NCBI RefSeq assembly: GCF_000328475.2
Contig: NC_026488.1
Location: 248,001-312,000, forward strand
Origin: Mycosarcoma maydis
Taxonomy: Eukaryota > Basidiomycota > Ustilaginomycetes > Ustilaginales
Direction of reading: 5' to 3'
DNA: 64,000 bases
Part shown: positions 39,516-50,313 of the stretch, piece after piece
How positions within the stretch are numbered: the stretch's first letter is position 1
Layout of the letters: every line of letters begins with the position of its first letter
Notes under the pieces: generated by a model
The model's database searches: none
Told to the model about the DNA's origin: nothing
The model's input: the letters and a program-made list of their open reading frames with translations, nothing else
Made by a program: the position numbers and the translations under genes

Positions 39516-40406
39516 TTAGTGCGATTTTGGTTTGTGAGCGTTTGCGTGTTTGGCCGCCGCTTTGGCCGCCCTGCGCGCCTTGTCCTTTGCGTACGTCTTT
39601 CGGTAGAAGGCGATGAAGAGGAAGAGGTAGCTGGTGAGGCAGATGATCCCGGAGAACGCGGCGTGTTCCTTGCCTGCGCACGGTCCGCGGTGTGGCAAGT
39701 TGGGCAGGTACGTGGATGCAAGGTGGTTCCAAGAGGCGTAGTAGACGACGACGAGATCGATTACAAACTGCGTGATCTGCGCCGTGGTGACTGACTTTTT
39801 CCAGGGACAGGGGATCTTGAGCGAGGTGAGCGCATAGTAGAAGTACATGAGCACATGCACTGCCAAGTTGAGGCAGATGACCACCCAAGAGACCGACGTC
39901 TTGCCGTGCAGCTGCGAGAAGCAGAGTACCGCGGTAGCCGAGTGGTGGTAGACGTGCAGGAACTGGAGCGGCTTCTTCTTGAGCACGAGGAAGACCGTAT
40001 CTACGAGTTCCCAGTACTTGAAGTAGTAGTTGATCATGTAGTACGTTTCCAGCTTCATTGTCCAAGCGCCTTCGCCGCAGATACCGTAGAAGAGACCGTT
40101 GCGACGAACGATCGGCAGAATCTCTTCGAGCATAAGTGCCAGCAACAGACCCGAGCCGAACGTGAGCGCCAAGTTGTGCACCAAAAACGGAAGCTTGATG
40201 CTCGTCGTCAAAGGAGCGCGGTTCTTCATGAGTTCTCGACCGCCAAAGATCACCGCCAGATACGTGATGACAGCAGCTACGATCGAGGGCACTGTCGAGA
40301 GTGGCGTCTGACCGGGTATCCATGCCAAGAGGTGCACCGGAGTCTGCGCCTTGACGTGTGGTGGGATGGCCGCCACGACGGCATCGTAGATCGTGCTCGA
40401 GACCAT
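39516..40406 (-). CDS. Fatty acid elongase (ELO family), 296 aa
   Basis: The protein has several hydrophobic segments and the ELO signature motifs: KYWELVDTVFLVLKK at residues 130-144, the histidine box HVYHH at 151-155 and a following VLMYFYYAL segment at about 185. ELO proteins are ER membrane condensing enzymes that extend fatty acids by two carbons from malonyl-CoA. The Lys-rich C-terminus (KARRAAKAAAKHA...KPKSH) could be an ER retrieval signal. The start codon at 40406 lies about 30 bp from a GGA microsatellite and an assembly gap, so the upstream part is uncertain. A longer frame through the gap exists but encodes low-complexity sequence. Confidence 0.92.
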   Translation of the reverse strand: MVSSTIYDAVVAAIPPHVKAQTPVHLLAWIPGQTPLSTVPSIVAAVITYLAVIFGGRELMKNRAPLTTSIKLPFLVHNLALTFGSGLLLALMLEEILPIVRRNGLFYGICGEGAWTMKLETYYMINYYFKYWELVDTVFLVLKKKPLQFLHVYHHSATAVLCFSQLHGKTSVSWVVICLNLAVHVLMYFYYALTSLKIPCPWKKSVTTAQITQFVIDLVVVYYASWNHLASTYLPNLPHRGPCAGKEHAAFSGIICLTSYLFLFIAFYRKTYAKDKARRAAKAAAKHANAHKPKSH

Positions 40407-40433
40407 CTTGTCTTTTTATGCCGAGGAGCAGCG

Positions 40434-40605
40434 GAGGGAGGAGGAGGNNNNNNNNNNNNNNNNNNNNNNNNNNNNNNNNNNNNNNNNNNNNNNNNNNNNN
40501 NNNNNNNNNNNNNNNNNNNNNNNNNNNNNNNNNNNNNNNNNNNNNNNAGGAGGAGGAGGAGGCGGTGGAGGAGGAGGAGGAGGAGGAGGAGGAGGAGGAG
40601 GAGAG
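40434..40605. repeat. (GGA)n microsatellite interrupted by a 100-base assembly gap
   Basis: GGA/AGG repeats flank 40448-40547, which is all N. The true array length is unknown. On the minus strand this is a pyrimidine (TCC) tract just upstream of the elongase start codon. Confidence 0.95.
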
Positions 40606-40806
40606 GCCTAAAAGGAGCGTGTTGTTCAACTTGACAGTGATGGTGGGAACGAAAGCCTTGACAGAGAAACCATGCGAGCTTTCAGACGATGATCGTCGTC
40701 CGAATGACTTGATCGGCTCAACGGCAGAATGCGACGTGACCACCGAGAAGAGCGCGAACAAGTCACAGTGACACGGAGCGTGTGCACTCACCACTCACCA
40801 CTCACC

Positions 40807-40868
40807 TGTGAGACTGTGTGACTGTGTGACTGTGTGACTGTGTGACTGTGTGACTGTGACTGTAACTG
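40807..40868 (+). repeat. TGTGTGAC tandem repeat
   Basis: About six units of the 8-mer ACTGTGTG lie head to tail, ending in GACTGTAACTG. Confidence 0.85.
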
Positions 40869-41268
40869 TTTGCTTGCCGCTTTTTTCAAACGCGCTTCAA
40901 AAGTGGACAAAGTGACGGGCGCAAAGTCAGGACGAAAAGTAACAAGATCAACACACACACACGCACTCGCACACACCGGCAGTCTGAAAGGCAGGACGCA
41001 TCTGCAGCAAGCGCGTTGTGCGTCTCGGAGTGCACTTGAACGACGGTGCGCACAGTCTGTGTATCGAGGAGTTGTGAGTGTGCTGCAGCGCGGCGGTCGG
41101 AGAATCAGCATGCAAAGAAACAGCGGTGATTCGCTCGCTGGCTTGTACATTCCAAACCTGGCGTCTCTCGTCTCGCCACGTCGCTAAGTCGAGCGTGTTG
41201 TATTCACGATTCACAGATGCATGATTGGCTTTGCGCACCGGTGGCACCCACCTTGCCATGCCTGCCAT

Positions 41269-41325
41269 CGTATCGTGTCGTGTCGTATCGAATCGAATCG
41301 TATCGTATCGTATCTCATCATATCG
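41269..41325 (+). repeat. ATCGT pentamer microsatellite
   Basis: Imperfect ATCGT/GTATC units run through this segment (for example CGTATCGTATCGTATC). Confidence 0.85.
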
Positions 41326-42062
41326 CAATGTATCGCCTCGCGCTTGTACATGCTCGGAATAAAGCAGTACAGCACTCTCTCTTTCTTTTTCCCACGCCAT
41401 ACGATCAAGATGGTATCCGATAAAACAAAACTCAGACGGCTTTCTGGCTCTCAACGTTTTCTTCCTGATTCCGATTGTTTGCGCGTCGCATGATATGGTT
41501 TGCCATCGACAAGGACACACCCATCCCGAAATTCCTGTCCGTTGCCGTTCCGTGCCGATGCCGACGTGTGAGTGTAAGTGCGAGTGCGAGTGCGTTTGGG
41601 ACGGATTGGTTCGACGTGAGTCGTGAGTGTTGGAACTCGATTTGGTTTTTTTTCTTCTGTCTTGAGTTCGCTTCGACATGTCAATGCTAAGCGAGGGCAC
41701 ACGCTCACCAAAATGCGGAACACTCAGTCCGAGGCGTGAGGGATCATATCATGCATGTCCTGAGTCCTTTTTCGTGTTTCTGTTTCTGTTTCTGTTTCTG
41801 TTTTGCTTTTTGGGTTGGGTCGGACTTGACCAGGCGCGTTCGCGACGGAGTTGGCCAGTTGGCGGCACGATGGATTACCCGATCGAACTACAGCCATAGG
41901 CCGATCGAGTTGCTAGCAGCGCCATCGTTAGCATCAGTACATTCGAAGCAACGAAGTATAGCTCATCATGCATTCACGCTTCGTGATGGTCATGATCGTA
42001 TTCACTTGCCGAGTTGCACCATCTGCGACGCAACGTCTTTGCACAGCATGTTGCTCGTCACG

Positions 42063-42105
42063 AACCAAATCACGAATCACGAATCACGAATCACGAATCA
42101 CGAAT
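42063..42105 (+). repeat. Tandem heptamer array
   Basis: About five consecutive AATCACG units in one orientation, with inverted units at 42129-42155. Confidence 0.9.
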
Positions 42106-42982
42106 TCCAGAGTCAACGAGTTGCACTACATTCACGATATTCGTGAATCGTGAATGTTTGCGTCGCGTGTCGCGATACGCCGGGTTTCGAATTGCCGCCA
42201 AGATGTTTGGATCGACGGTGCATTTCGTGTTGGTAGCTCCTGATTCGTGATTCAGACTTGGTGCTTGTTTGCACCTCGCCGATCCTTAGCGCTTGACTCA
42301 CTTTTGCCGTACACGGCGGCCCTGGTATGCGATGTTGAGCCCAAACCTTGTAGATCCAGCTTTCACACCATATGCCGGCTTGGCGTTACAACATTTACCG
42401 GCCAACATTTACCGGCCCGCTTTCTTTTGCATGGCGGCCGCCGTTGCATCCAATTCATGCTCCATTTGTCATGCTTATGTACACAGACAGCGGCAAGACC
42501 AACATCGCAAAAATGTGCAATTCTGGCATCTTAACATCGACGACACCAAAAATTCACATCGTGGAAGACCGCAGAAGAAGCAGCGCGCGCGCTGAGCAAC
42601 ACTCGTGACTTTCTCAAATCGTGAATCACGAATAGCCACGGGAGCCGTGACAGAGCGTGGAGCGTCAAGTGGTAGTTACGTGAATCACAAATTGTGAGGT
42701 CCCAAGTGTGCGTCTCAAGTCTCGATTGCGCGTTGACCGCTTTGTCAATTTGACTCGAACGAAAGAAAGCGCAGTAAGAAGAATCAAAGAATCCAAAATC
42801 AAGAACGGCAAAGACACAGACACACACTCACACAAGCACAAGCACAAGCCTAGTCACGAGTTTAAACTACGCTTTGAGCTTTCGCTTTGGTGTCACTACG
42901 GCTTCTCTCTCGACAAGCAAGGCCATCTACTGTCTCCATCACCGGCAGCAGCAGTAGCAGTAGCAGTGCTCACACATTCATC

Positions 42983-44608
42983 ATGGCCGAACCACAGATC
43001 GCATACGCTCAAGACGAATACGGTCGACCTTTCATCGTCGTGCGCGAGCAGGGCAAAAAGACGCGCGCCAACGGCATTCAAGCCATCAAGAACCACATTT
43101 CAGCAGCCAAGACGGTCGCCAACATCCTCAAAACATCGCTCGGACCACGCGGTCTGGACAAGATTCTCATCAGCCCCGATGGCGACATCCAGGTCACCAA
43201 CGATGGCGCCACCATCATGAACAACATGGAGCTTGACCATCAGATCGCCAAATTGCTCGTCGAATTGAGCAAGAGTCAGGACGACGAGATCGGAGACGGA
43301 ACCACCGGCGTCGTCGTGCTCGCAGGTGCGTTGCTCGAACAGTCGGAAGCGTTGCTCGACCGAGGTATCCACCCCATCCGTATCGCCGACGGTTTCGAGC
43401 GCGCCTGCAACCTCGCCGTGCAAGAACTCGAAAAGGTCGCCGACCTGGTCGAATTCGACAAGGACAACATCGATGAGCTCATGAAGGTCGCCAAAACATG
43501 TCTCGGATCCAAGATTGTCTCGAAAGCGTCGGACAAATTCGCCAAGATCGCCGTCGACTCGGTGCTCTCTGTTGCCGATCTCAAGCGACGCGATGTCGAC
43601 TTTGAGCTGATCAAGGTAGACGGCAAAGTAGGCGGTGCATTGGAAGATACGCAACTCGTACAAGGCGTCGTGATCGACAAGGACATGTCGCATCCACAGA
43701 TGCCTCGTGTCGTCAAGGACGCCAAGATCGCCATTCTCACCTGTCCCTTTGAACCGCCTCGTCCCAAGACTAAGCACAAGCTCGACATCACCTCGGTCGA
43801 CGAGTATCGCAAACTTCAAGACTACGAAAGACAAAAGTTTGAAGAGATGATCAAGCGTGTCAAAGACTGTGGTGCCAATCTGGTCGTCTGCCAGTGGGGA
43901 TTCGATGACGAAGCCAACCACCTTTTGCTGCAACACCAACTGCCCGCGGTGCGATGGGTGGGAGGACCGGAGCTAGAGTTGATCGCCATCGCCACCAACG
44001 GCCGCATCGTGCCACGCTTTGAAGATCTCTCACCGGAAAAGCTGGGTCGAGCGGGTATTGTGCGCGAAGTGGGTTTCGGCACGACGCGCGATCGCATGCT
44101 CATCATCGAAGAGTGCGCCAACACGCGTGCCGTCACCGTCTTTGTGCGCGGTTCGAACAAGATGATCATCGACGAGGCCAAGCGCGCACTGCATGACGCC
44201 ATCTGCGTGGTGCGCAACCTGGTGGTCGACAACCGTGTCGTGTACGGTGGTGGGGCCGCCGAGATCTGCGCTTCGGTCGCCATCTCCAAGGCAGCCGACG
44301 AGATCGCCTCGTTGGAGCAGTACGCCATGCGTGCGTTCGCTTCGGCACTCGACGCTATCCCGCTAGCGCTAGCCGAAAACTCGGGTTACTCGCCCATCGA
44401 AACGTTGGCAGAAGTCAAGTCGAGACAGGTAACCGAGAAGAATCCCAAATTGGGCATCGACTGCATGGGCGCTGGTGACAACGATATGAAGAACTGCCGC
44501 GTCTTCGATCCGCTTGTCTCCAAGAGACAGCAGCTGCTGCTCGCAACGCAGCTGGTCAGGGCGGTGCTCAAGATCGACGATGTGATTGAACAGCACAACA
44601 TCGAATAA
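42983..44608 (+). CDS. CCT5: Chaperonin CCT/TRiC subunit epsilon
   Basis: This is an intronless 541-residue protein from the ATG of [20 protein letters not shown]. The epsilon-type N-terminus [12 protein letters not shown] is diagnostic. The group II chaperonin ATP-binding motifs are [10 protein letters not shown] (51-60), NDGATI (73-78) and [12 protein letters not shown] (104-115), followed by the late-apical and intermediate blocks (for example [20 protein letters not shown]). The subunit works in the cytosolic eight-member ring that folds actin and tubulin. Length and order agree with the family. An upstream in-frame extension exists but has no support. Confidence 0.97.
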   Translation: MAEPQIAYAQDEYGRPFIVVREQGKKTRANGIQAIKNHISAAKTVANILKTSLGPRGLDKILISPDGDIQVTNDGATIMNNMELDHQIAKLLVELSKSQDDEIGDGTTGVVVLAGALLEQSEALLDRGIHPIRIADGFERACNLAVQELEKVADLVEFDKDNIDELMKVAKTCLGSKIVSKASDKFAKIAVDSVLSVADLKRRDVDFELIKVDGKVGGALEDTQLVQGVVIDKDMSHPQMPRVVKDAKIAILTCPFEPPRPKTKHKLDITSVDEYRKLQDYERQKFEEMIKRVKDCGANLVVCQWGFDDEANHLLLQHQLPAVRWVGGPELELIAIATNGRIVPRFEDLSPEKLGRAGIVREVGFGTTRDRMLIIEECANTRAVTVFVRGSNKMIIDEAKRALHDAICVVRNLVVDNRVVYGGGAAEICASVAISKAADEIASLEQYAMRAFASALDAIPLALAENSGYSPIETLAEVKSRQVTEKNPKLGIDCMGAGDNDMKNCRVFDPLVSKRQQLLLATQLVRAVLKIDDVIEQHNIE

Positions 44609-44900
44609 TTACGCCATTCCCCCTTGTACGATACTTTGATCTCCTTCGAAATCGCAACGCTGGTCGCGTCGTGCAGTCTGTGAACATGGTCGAGCCAGCC
44701 GCCCGCAAGCCGCCCGCAAGCCGCTCGCAAGCCGGTCCGATCTTGACTGTTGGGCGTTTGTGTGCAAGGAGCGTGTGTAGGATGAGGTCAGTGTGGGACA
44801 ATTCACAAGTTGAGCATTCACGATTTTGAGCCATGCAAAGAGAAACGGGCGCCGATTGCTAAGGCATGTCTATGGATTTCTTTGACGTTTACGTTGAGCT
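44609..44900. other. Intergenic between convergent 3' ends
   Basis: A short GCCCGCAAGCC repeat (about three imperfect units) lies at 44699-44733. No gene was seen. Confidence 0.5.
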
Positions 44901-45752
44901 TTATGATAACTCGGACTTGGGCTGCTTGAGTTGTGGCGTGCGAGGCATCGGAGGAGCCGCGTTGGAGACCCATAGGTTCAGCCTGTACAAAGCGATGCCC
45001 AAAGGAGCGGTGATATGTGAGTGTTTGACCGTGTACACGCACGCTAGCTCGTGCATCTCGGGGGTTGGTGCGAGCAAATCCTGGATTGCCTGCTGAAACC
45101 TCTGTGACTGATGTGCATCTTGGAAGCTCGGCTGAAAAACATGGCTTTCAACGCGCACGTCTTTCGTCTGAGTCTGCAGGCGTATTTGCCAGCGTCTCGG
45201 CTGGAGAAGCGTATCGTCGTCTGGACGGGCAAACAGATCGAGCCGTCTGCTTGTGCCAAACCTGTCCACCAACTCGTGCAGCTCCTGGATACACCGTTCG
45301 CCCAACTGCCACCACACCAGATCCTCGATCTGTGCCGCCAACACCGCTTTGGAATCCACCCGTTTGTAGCTCGCCTTCTGCCTCAAGTGTGCAAACACGC
45401 GCGCGTCCAACGTGATCCAGGTGCCCGTGCCCGTCTTGCGTGGTGAGTATTTCGGATGCAGAATCGCATTCGGCAGCACCACAATCCGCTCGGCTGCTCC
45501 TGACGGCTGTGAGGCCTTGCTCGATAAGCCTGCCGAGCTGTACTTGTCAGAAGCCGAGGTGGATAGTGTTGGCGCAAGCCGAACCGGTTTCAGTTGCAAC
45601 ATCAGGCTTGTTGGTAGGACCTTGGATGTGACGATGCATTTGCGGAGCGGGGAGGAGAGCATGTGAAGGTGGATTGAGCCGAGCCAGCGAGACTGGAGAG
45701 CGGTGAGGGATGAGCGCGCCGCACCGGTGAGGCTTGTAGCGGGAGGAGTCAT
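44901..45752 (-). CDS. Orphan protein, 283 aa, possibly mitochondrial
   Basis: This is the first in-frame ATG (MTPPATSLTGAARSSLTAL) of an intact frame. The N-terminal ~60 residues are rich in Ser, Arg and Leu with few acidic residues, as in mitochondrial presequences. Conserved-looking blocks are RIVVLPNAILHPKYSPRKTG, TWITLDARVFAHLRQKA and DLVWWQLGERCIQELHELVD. I do not recognise the family. The last 25 residues are basic and Pro-rich. It converges on CCT5. Confidence 0.6.
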   Translation of the reverse strand: MTPPATSLTGAARSSLTALQSRWLGSIHLHMLSSPLRKCIVTSKVLPTSLMLQLKPVRLAPTLSTSASDKYSSAGLSSKASQPSGAAERIVVLPNAILHPKYSPRKTGTGTWITLDARVFAHLRQKASYKRVDSKAVLAAQIEDLVWWQLGERCIQELHELVDRFGTSRRLDLFARPDDDTLLQPRRWQIRLQTQTKDVRVESHVFQPSFQDAHQSQRFQQAIQDLLAPTPEMHELACVYTVKHSHITAPLGIALYRLNLWVSNAAPPMPRTPQLKQPKSELS

Positions 45753-46156
45753 GATGATGAAGCCAGATTCAATGACATGGTAGCTATCCTTCAGAGCAAA
45801 GCGATCCAACAGCTAAGGTAGTTCTCACGATCCAAAGAAAGCGCACCGGACCCTGACTTTGTGCCAAGCAGACTCACGATTCGTTGTTAGTCGTGAGTTG
45901 TCTGCCCGATCGATGCATGTACACCTCCACACCCGATGAATGTCCGAATTCCGAACCGAGATTTTTTTCATCACGAATTGTTTGTGGAATGCACCTCTGG
46001 CCAAGCTTTTCCACAGCGTTCAGTCGGCTTCGCTGACGCTTCGTGCATCCGCGACAGTCGAATCTTGATGTATCCGCTGCGCACTTTGCACCAACGTTGT
46101 TCTCTTACACATAACGCATACCTCGATTGGATAGGGCCGCTTCTGGACGCACAACC
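45753..46156. other. Intergenic between divergent genes
   Basis: Short promoter region between the orphan and FES1, with one heptamer-like copy near 45880-45900. No gene was seen. Confidence 0.5.
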
Positions 46157-47326
46157 ATGTCGAACGATCGCAACGCGCAAGAATTGCTCAAATGGGGTCT
46201 TGCCAACTCGGGCTCGACCGGTGTCGCATCATTCGCGTCGCAATCGGTCGAGCAAATTTCGGCCGACATCGAAGCGGGCCGACGACCGGATCTGGCAGAC
46301 CCAAACCTGTACAACGCGATCATGGGCAAGTCTGAAGCACAGATGATGGCGGAAGAACTCTCGGTCGCCATCGACACGTCTCGCACACTCCCGGATCGGA
46401 TGACGGCGTTGGACAACTTTGAAATGCTGATCGAACAGATCGACAATGCCAACAACATGACGTCGATGAAGATGTGGTCGCCGATCATCTCGCTACTTTC
46501 GGCCCCCGAGGCTGAGATCCAGACCGCCGCAGCGTGGATCATAGGCACCGCGGTGCAGAACAACGATAAGGCCCAAATGGCGGTGCTTGACTTTCACCCC
46601 GTAGCCGCCTTGCTCGATCTACTGCACAGTCACGTCGACGAGGTGAGGGCCAAGGCAATGTATGCGCTCAGTGGTCTGCTCAAGCACAACCCGGCTGCGA
46701 TGCACCAGTTTGATCAACTCGACGGATGGAACATGCTCAACATGGCCTTGGTCGATCCGAATCTGGGCCTAAGACGCAAGACGGCCTTCTTGATCAATGC
46801 ACTACTCTTGCAAGACCCAAACTCGTTGGATTCGCAACCTGCATCTACCAGCACTGCTACCGCGATCGCTCCTGTCTCCTTCACCCCTCCCACCCCCACC
46901 GCGCCACCAGCACCACTAGAACGCGGGCCAGAAACGCTCCGAACCTCGATCCCGCATCCTAACGTCGCGCGTGCGCTCGTCCAGTCCAACATCATCAACA
47001 CCCTCATCTCCTCGCTCCTCCCTGCGCACACCTTACCCGACACACTCTCACCCCCTCCCACCGGCGCCAACGGCGACTCAGACGCGCGCCTCGACCTCGA
47101 CTTTGCCGAAAAATCCGCCGCCGCCATCCTCACCTTCACCACCAAACTCCCACCTTCCCCCTCACACCCCCTAGACCCCACAACCATCTCCCTCTTCAAA
47201 GCGCTCCTCGTCCAGCTCCAAGCCAAACCGCTCGACTCGTCCGACCCCGCTTCCACACGATGGGCCGAACTAGGAATCCACGCTCACGACTTCGACCAAT
47301 TCAAACACAAGATCCACGCTTTGTAA
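46157..47326 (+). CDS. FES1: Hsp70 nucleotide exchange factor Fes1
   Basis: The protein has 389 residues from the ATG of MSNDRNAQELLKWGLANS, which is the conserved Fes1 N-terminus. It is built of armadillo-like repeats, with FEMLIEQIDNANNM, AAAWIIGTAVQNN and VRAKAMYALSGLLKHN as typical blocks. Fes1/HspBP1 proteins release ADP from cytosolic Hsp70 and direct misfolded clients to degradation. Beyond about residue 225 there is a Pro/Ala/Ser linker of ~50 residues and a weaker helical end, longer than in the yeast protein (290). Confidence 0.94.
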   Translation: MSNDRNAQELLKWGLANSGSTGVASFASQSVEQISADIEAGRRPDLADPNLYNAIMGKSEAQMMAEELSVAIDTSRTLPDRMTALDNFEMLIEQIDNANNMTSMKMWSPIISLLSAPEAEIQTAAAWIIGTAVQNNDKAQMAVLDFHPVAALLDLLHSHVDEVRAKAMYALSGLLKHNPAAMHQFDQLDGWNMLNMALVDPNLGLRRKTAFLINALLLQDPNSLDSQPASTSTATAIAPVSFTPPTPTAPPAPLERGPETLRTSIPHPNVARALVQSNIINTLISSLLPAHTLPDTLSPPPTGANGDSDARLDLDFAEKSAAAILTFTTKLPPSPSHPLDPTTISLFKALLVQLQAKPLDSSDPASTRWAELGIHAHDFDQFKHKIHAL

Positions 47327-47454
47327 CCTCGTTCGCACAACCACTCGCATTCTCGCTGATCACATCGGCATCGAAACGAACGCACGCGCCTCCGCCAAAA
47401 CCCAAAATGAATGCTTGCATGTGTCTGTGCGTGTGCCTGTGCGTGTGTACCGTG

Positions 47455-50313
47455 TCACTGTACCCAGCGGTGCTCGACGTCGAAAGCCAGCGTCGATGAC
47501 GACTCGAACGTCAGAGCGGGCAGGCCGAGGCTGATCTGGTCGAACGCATCGGCTCGACAGAGCGGACAAGTCTTGGCAGTTTTGAACCATGTCTGTTGTG
47601 TACCAACCGAAGCACGCCAAGGGTTTGCGTTAGCACAGACGCATCTCTCTCGCAATTGCGCAACACTCGCCGCTATAGCCATGCCAGTTACACTTACCCG
47701 GATACAATCCGCATGGAACGCATGGCAGCACTTGTTGATGCTCATAAGCATGTCCGAATCCAGATAGTCTTCGCGGCAAATCGGGCACATGGTGTCTCGC
47801 GCAGTCCAAGCGCGCTCAACCTTTTGTTTGCCTTTGCCCTTTCCTACCAGAAGAGGTGAAGCACAAGATGCATCTCGTTGTCGGCATGAACCGCCGTCCC
47901 ACTTGCCGTACTCGCACGTGGGCAGCGTATCGATGAGGCTCTGCGGCACACATATTTCGGCAGCTCCCAGTCGTTCGCTGAGCTGCGTCAATCCCTCGTA
48001 AGAATTCAGCTCGGCCCAGTCTTCATCGGCGATGAAATTGCGTGCATCAAGCGAGAGATGCGGTGGATGGCCAAACGTATTCGAGCTTGACGCGGGCGTG
48101 GGCTCAAACAGTCGCGGAAGAGCGTGCGAGTGCGACGCCTCGGACTCGAACGCCATGCGCAAGAGTGGATCGCGCACATCGCCATCCACCCCCTCATCGA
48201 GCATGGTATCGTGGGTCATCAGCCGACCGAGGTACTCGAGCGCAGATTCGTTCTCATACCTTTCTCGACTCAACGAGCTCGACAGACGGCCGCGAGCGCT
48301 TTCGAATCCGCTCGTCTGTCTGGCGTCCAGACGTGGGCTCGCGCCAAACGGATCGAAGCGCGCCTGGGCGGTCGAGACGTTTGGCTCTGCGAGCTCTGAC
48401 GCCATGCGAAGGGCGAATTGCGATCTTAGCGAGGCAGAAATGTGGGGCTGATTGTGGGCCTCTTCGGATCGACGCGCATCGGCTCGCGAGCTGTTGTTGC
48501 GTAGTGACTCGGCTTGGTTCGTCGTGTTTGAATCTGGTCGAGAATCCGCTTCGACCCTAGTCCTAAAGATGCTCCGTGAAGATCGGCTGCCTCTAAGTCC
48601 GAAGGGGCGCTGCACGGCACCAAAGTCGTCCACTGCGGCGTGCTCACGAGTCTGCGCACTGACTCGGAGACGGAAGGGTTGGCGCCAACTTTCGGGCCGC
48701 TCTGGGGCCATCGTAGCAGCGGCAAGTGGGGGCTCATGACGACGCGTCTCTGTTGTGCGGCCGGCGTCTTCTCTGTGAGACGACGGATAGCGATGCGAGG
48801 AGGCTTGAGCGGTCGGAGAAGCATCGGGCGACCTCTCGGACAGATATGTGGAGGGCGACTGCGAGAGATGTGGGCAAGGCAGTGTGCTCCAAGACAACGC
48901 TATACTCCGAGACAACGCTGTACTCGCAGAGAATTCAAGGCTGGACAAAGACCGATCAGAGAATGGTGCGGGGATGCGTCTGCGCAGGTTTTGCGATGCG
49001 AGTGGGCGAGGAGCATTGTGGCCCAAGCCATTCGCTTCGTCTGCCGCAAATGAGAGAGTGAGGGGAGAAGCGGTGCGTACGTAGGGCAACTGCGGTGCAG
49101 TAGGTTGCAAGGCTTGGTCGCGAGAGGAATGCAGGTGTTCTGTACGAAGAGCATTGGCTGCGTTCGGAGACAAGCGGCTGTCATGTGTGCTTTCGGCTCG
49201 AGAACTGAGCCGCAAATCGACCGCCCTGGTGAATTCGGCCATAAAGGTATCGGATGTGCTGCTGGAGGGGCGATCCACTAATGCTTGGCTGTGTTGGGGC
49301 GGGTCGTTGCGCAGAAGGTCGTTATCGCGAATGTAGAACGCCCTGCGACGGCGAATCAAGCTGCTGGAGCGTTGAGCTCTCGCGCTATCCAGGAAAGCTG
49401 TTCGACGATGTGAGAGATCAGCTCTCGAGTGATCTGAACGAGCCGCACTATCCAATGGTTCGGGAGAAAGGCAAAGGGCAGCGCCTGGTGCGAGGGGATG
49501 GATGTCACGAGTGCTGCTGTTGACAAGTAAGGAAGTACGATGGGCGTGCGGCTCGACTTGCACTGGTGTATGAATGCGTGGCATAACGACGGTGCTGGAG
49601 CTTGCAGCTGGCGGCTCGCTGCCATGTGCAAGCGATTGGTGGTCGGAATTATGACGACGAAAAGACCGCCGTTTCTTATTTGCTGTGCTGGGTAGAGCAT
49701 AACCTGAGTGCGAGGAGGACTGCATAGCTGGGTTAAGTGATACATCAAAAGAGTTGTTTGGCGAGCCGAGCGCAGATGATGAACCGCTGGCATCCTCTGC
49801 AGGCAGCAGGTGGGATTGATGACGAGGTGAGCTCGAGGGAGATGAAGCCATCTCACGAATAGAGCGCTTCAGGGAGAGCTCTTCATAGGGCGCACATTGT
49901 GAATCTGCGGTGATCAAGGAGGGGCGCTCATAGCGAGAGTGGCTTGTAGAGCTGGATGCGGTTGCGCGATCGTCCATCTGAGATATGGGAGAAGCGATCC
50001 AGTAGTTGGTCTCGGAGTCGCTGGGAATAAGCCTTGATTTGCCTTTGGCGTTGCGATGCGATGGATCTGCTGACGTGGCGGCAGGATGATGAGAGGTGCT
50101 GCTGCTCCATGCGGGTCGAGAGTGAGCAGAGCGGCTAGACTCTGCGAGAGAGAATTGGAGTTTTTGGGAATCGTCGTCCGAGTCATCGCAAGCTCGCGCC
50201 TTTCCCTTATCTGGGCGATGGGGGAGAGAAGGGGGGTGATCAGAGGCAGCAGGCAGGGCTCTTGGATCTGGTGAAGTGGAGGCAAAGCCATCAACTACAG
50301 CAAGGAGATCCAT
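47455..50313 (-). CDS. RING-H2 finger protein, likely E3 ubiquitin ligase (917 aa, two exons)
   Basis: Exon 1 is 50313-47698 and exon 2 is 47592-47455. The 105-bp GT-AG intron has no stop and is a multiple of three. Residues 1-850 are low-complexity, Ser/Arg-rich and without a recognisable fold. The RING-H2 lies near the C-terminus and spans the junction: CPICREDY, CCHAFHADCIR then TWFKTAKTCPLC. The ligands fit the C3-x-H-x2-H-x2-C order. A short motif precedes it (WAELNSYEGLTQLSERLG). RING-H2 proteins mostly transfer ubiquitin from E2 to substrates. The target is unknown. The start is the ATG of MDLLAVVDGFAS; the upstream frame lacks an ATG. Confidence 0.85.
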   Translation of the reverse strand: MDLLAVVDGFASTSPDPRALPAASDHPPSLPHRPDKGKARACDDSDDDSQKLQFSLAESSRSAHSRPAWSSSTSHHPAATSADPSHRNAKGKSRLIPSDSETNYWIASPISQMDDRATASSSTSHSRYERPSLITADSQCAPYEELSLKRSIREMASSPSSSPRHQSHLLPAEDASGSSSALGSPNNSFDVSLNPAMQSSSHSGYALPSTANKKRRSFRRHNSDHQSLAHGSEPPAASSSTVVMPRIHTPVQVEPHAHRTSLLVNSSTRDIHPLAPGAALCLSPEPLDSAARSDHSRADLSHRRTAFLDSARAQRSSSLIRRRRAFYIRDNDLLRNDPPQHSQALVDRPSSSTSDTFMAEFTRAVDLRLSSRAESTHDSRLSPNAANALRTEHLHSSRDQALQPTAPQLPYVRTASPLTLSFAADEANGLGHNAPRPLASQNLRRRIPAPFSDRSLSSLEFSASTALSRSIALSWSTLPCPHLSQSPSTYLSERSPDASPTAQASSHRYPSSHREDAGRTTETRRHEPPLAAATMAPERPESWRQPFRLRVSAQTREHAAVDDFGAVQRPFGLRGSRSSRSIFRTRVEADSRPDSNTTNQAESLRNNSSRADARRSEEAHNQPHISASLRSQFALRMASELAEPNVSTAQARFDPFGASPRLDARQTSGFESARGRLSSSLSRERYENESALEYLGRLMTHDTMLDEGVDGDVRDPLLRMAFESEASHSHALPRLFEPTPASSSNTFGHPPHLSLDARNFIADEDWAELNSYEGLTQLSERLGAAEICVPQSLIDTLPTCEYGKWDGGSCRQRDASCASPLLVGKGKGKQKVERAWTARDTMCPICREDYLDSDMLMSINKCCHAFHADCIRVSVTGMAIAASVAQLRERCVCANANPWRASVGTQQTWFKTAKTCPLCRADAFDQISLGLPALTFESSSTLAFDVEHRWVQ

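Larger units (their letters stand above)
40606..42982. other. Long intergenic region with several microsatellites
   Basis: No gene was recognised. It holds a TGTGTGAC repeat (about 40807-40868), an ATCGT pentamer tract (41269-41325), a TTTCTG tract (41766-41805) and heptamers (42063-42105, 42129-42155, 42618-42632). Short open frames on both strands look like chance products of the repeats. Confidence 0.6.

Noticed and set aside
39499..40794. 431-codon minus-strand frame through the assembly gap
   Set aside because: It overlaps the elongase in another frame and is made largely of low-complexity Ser and unknown residues.
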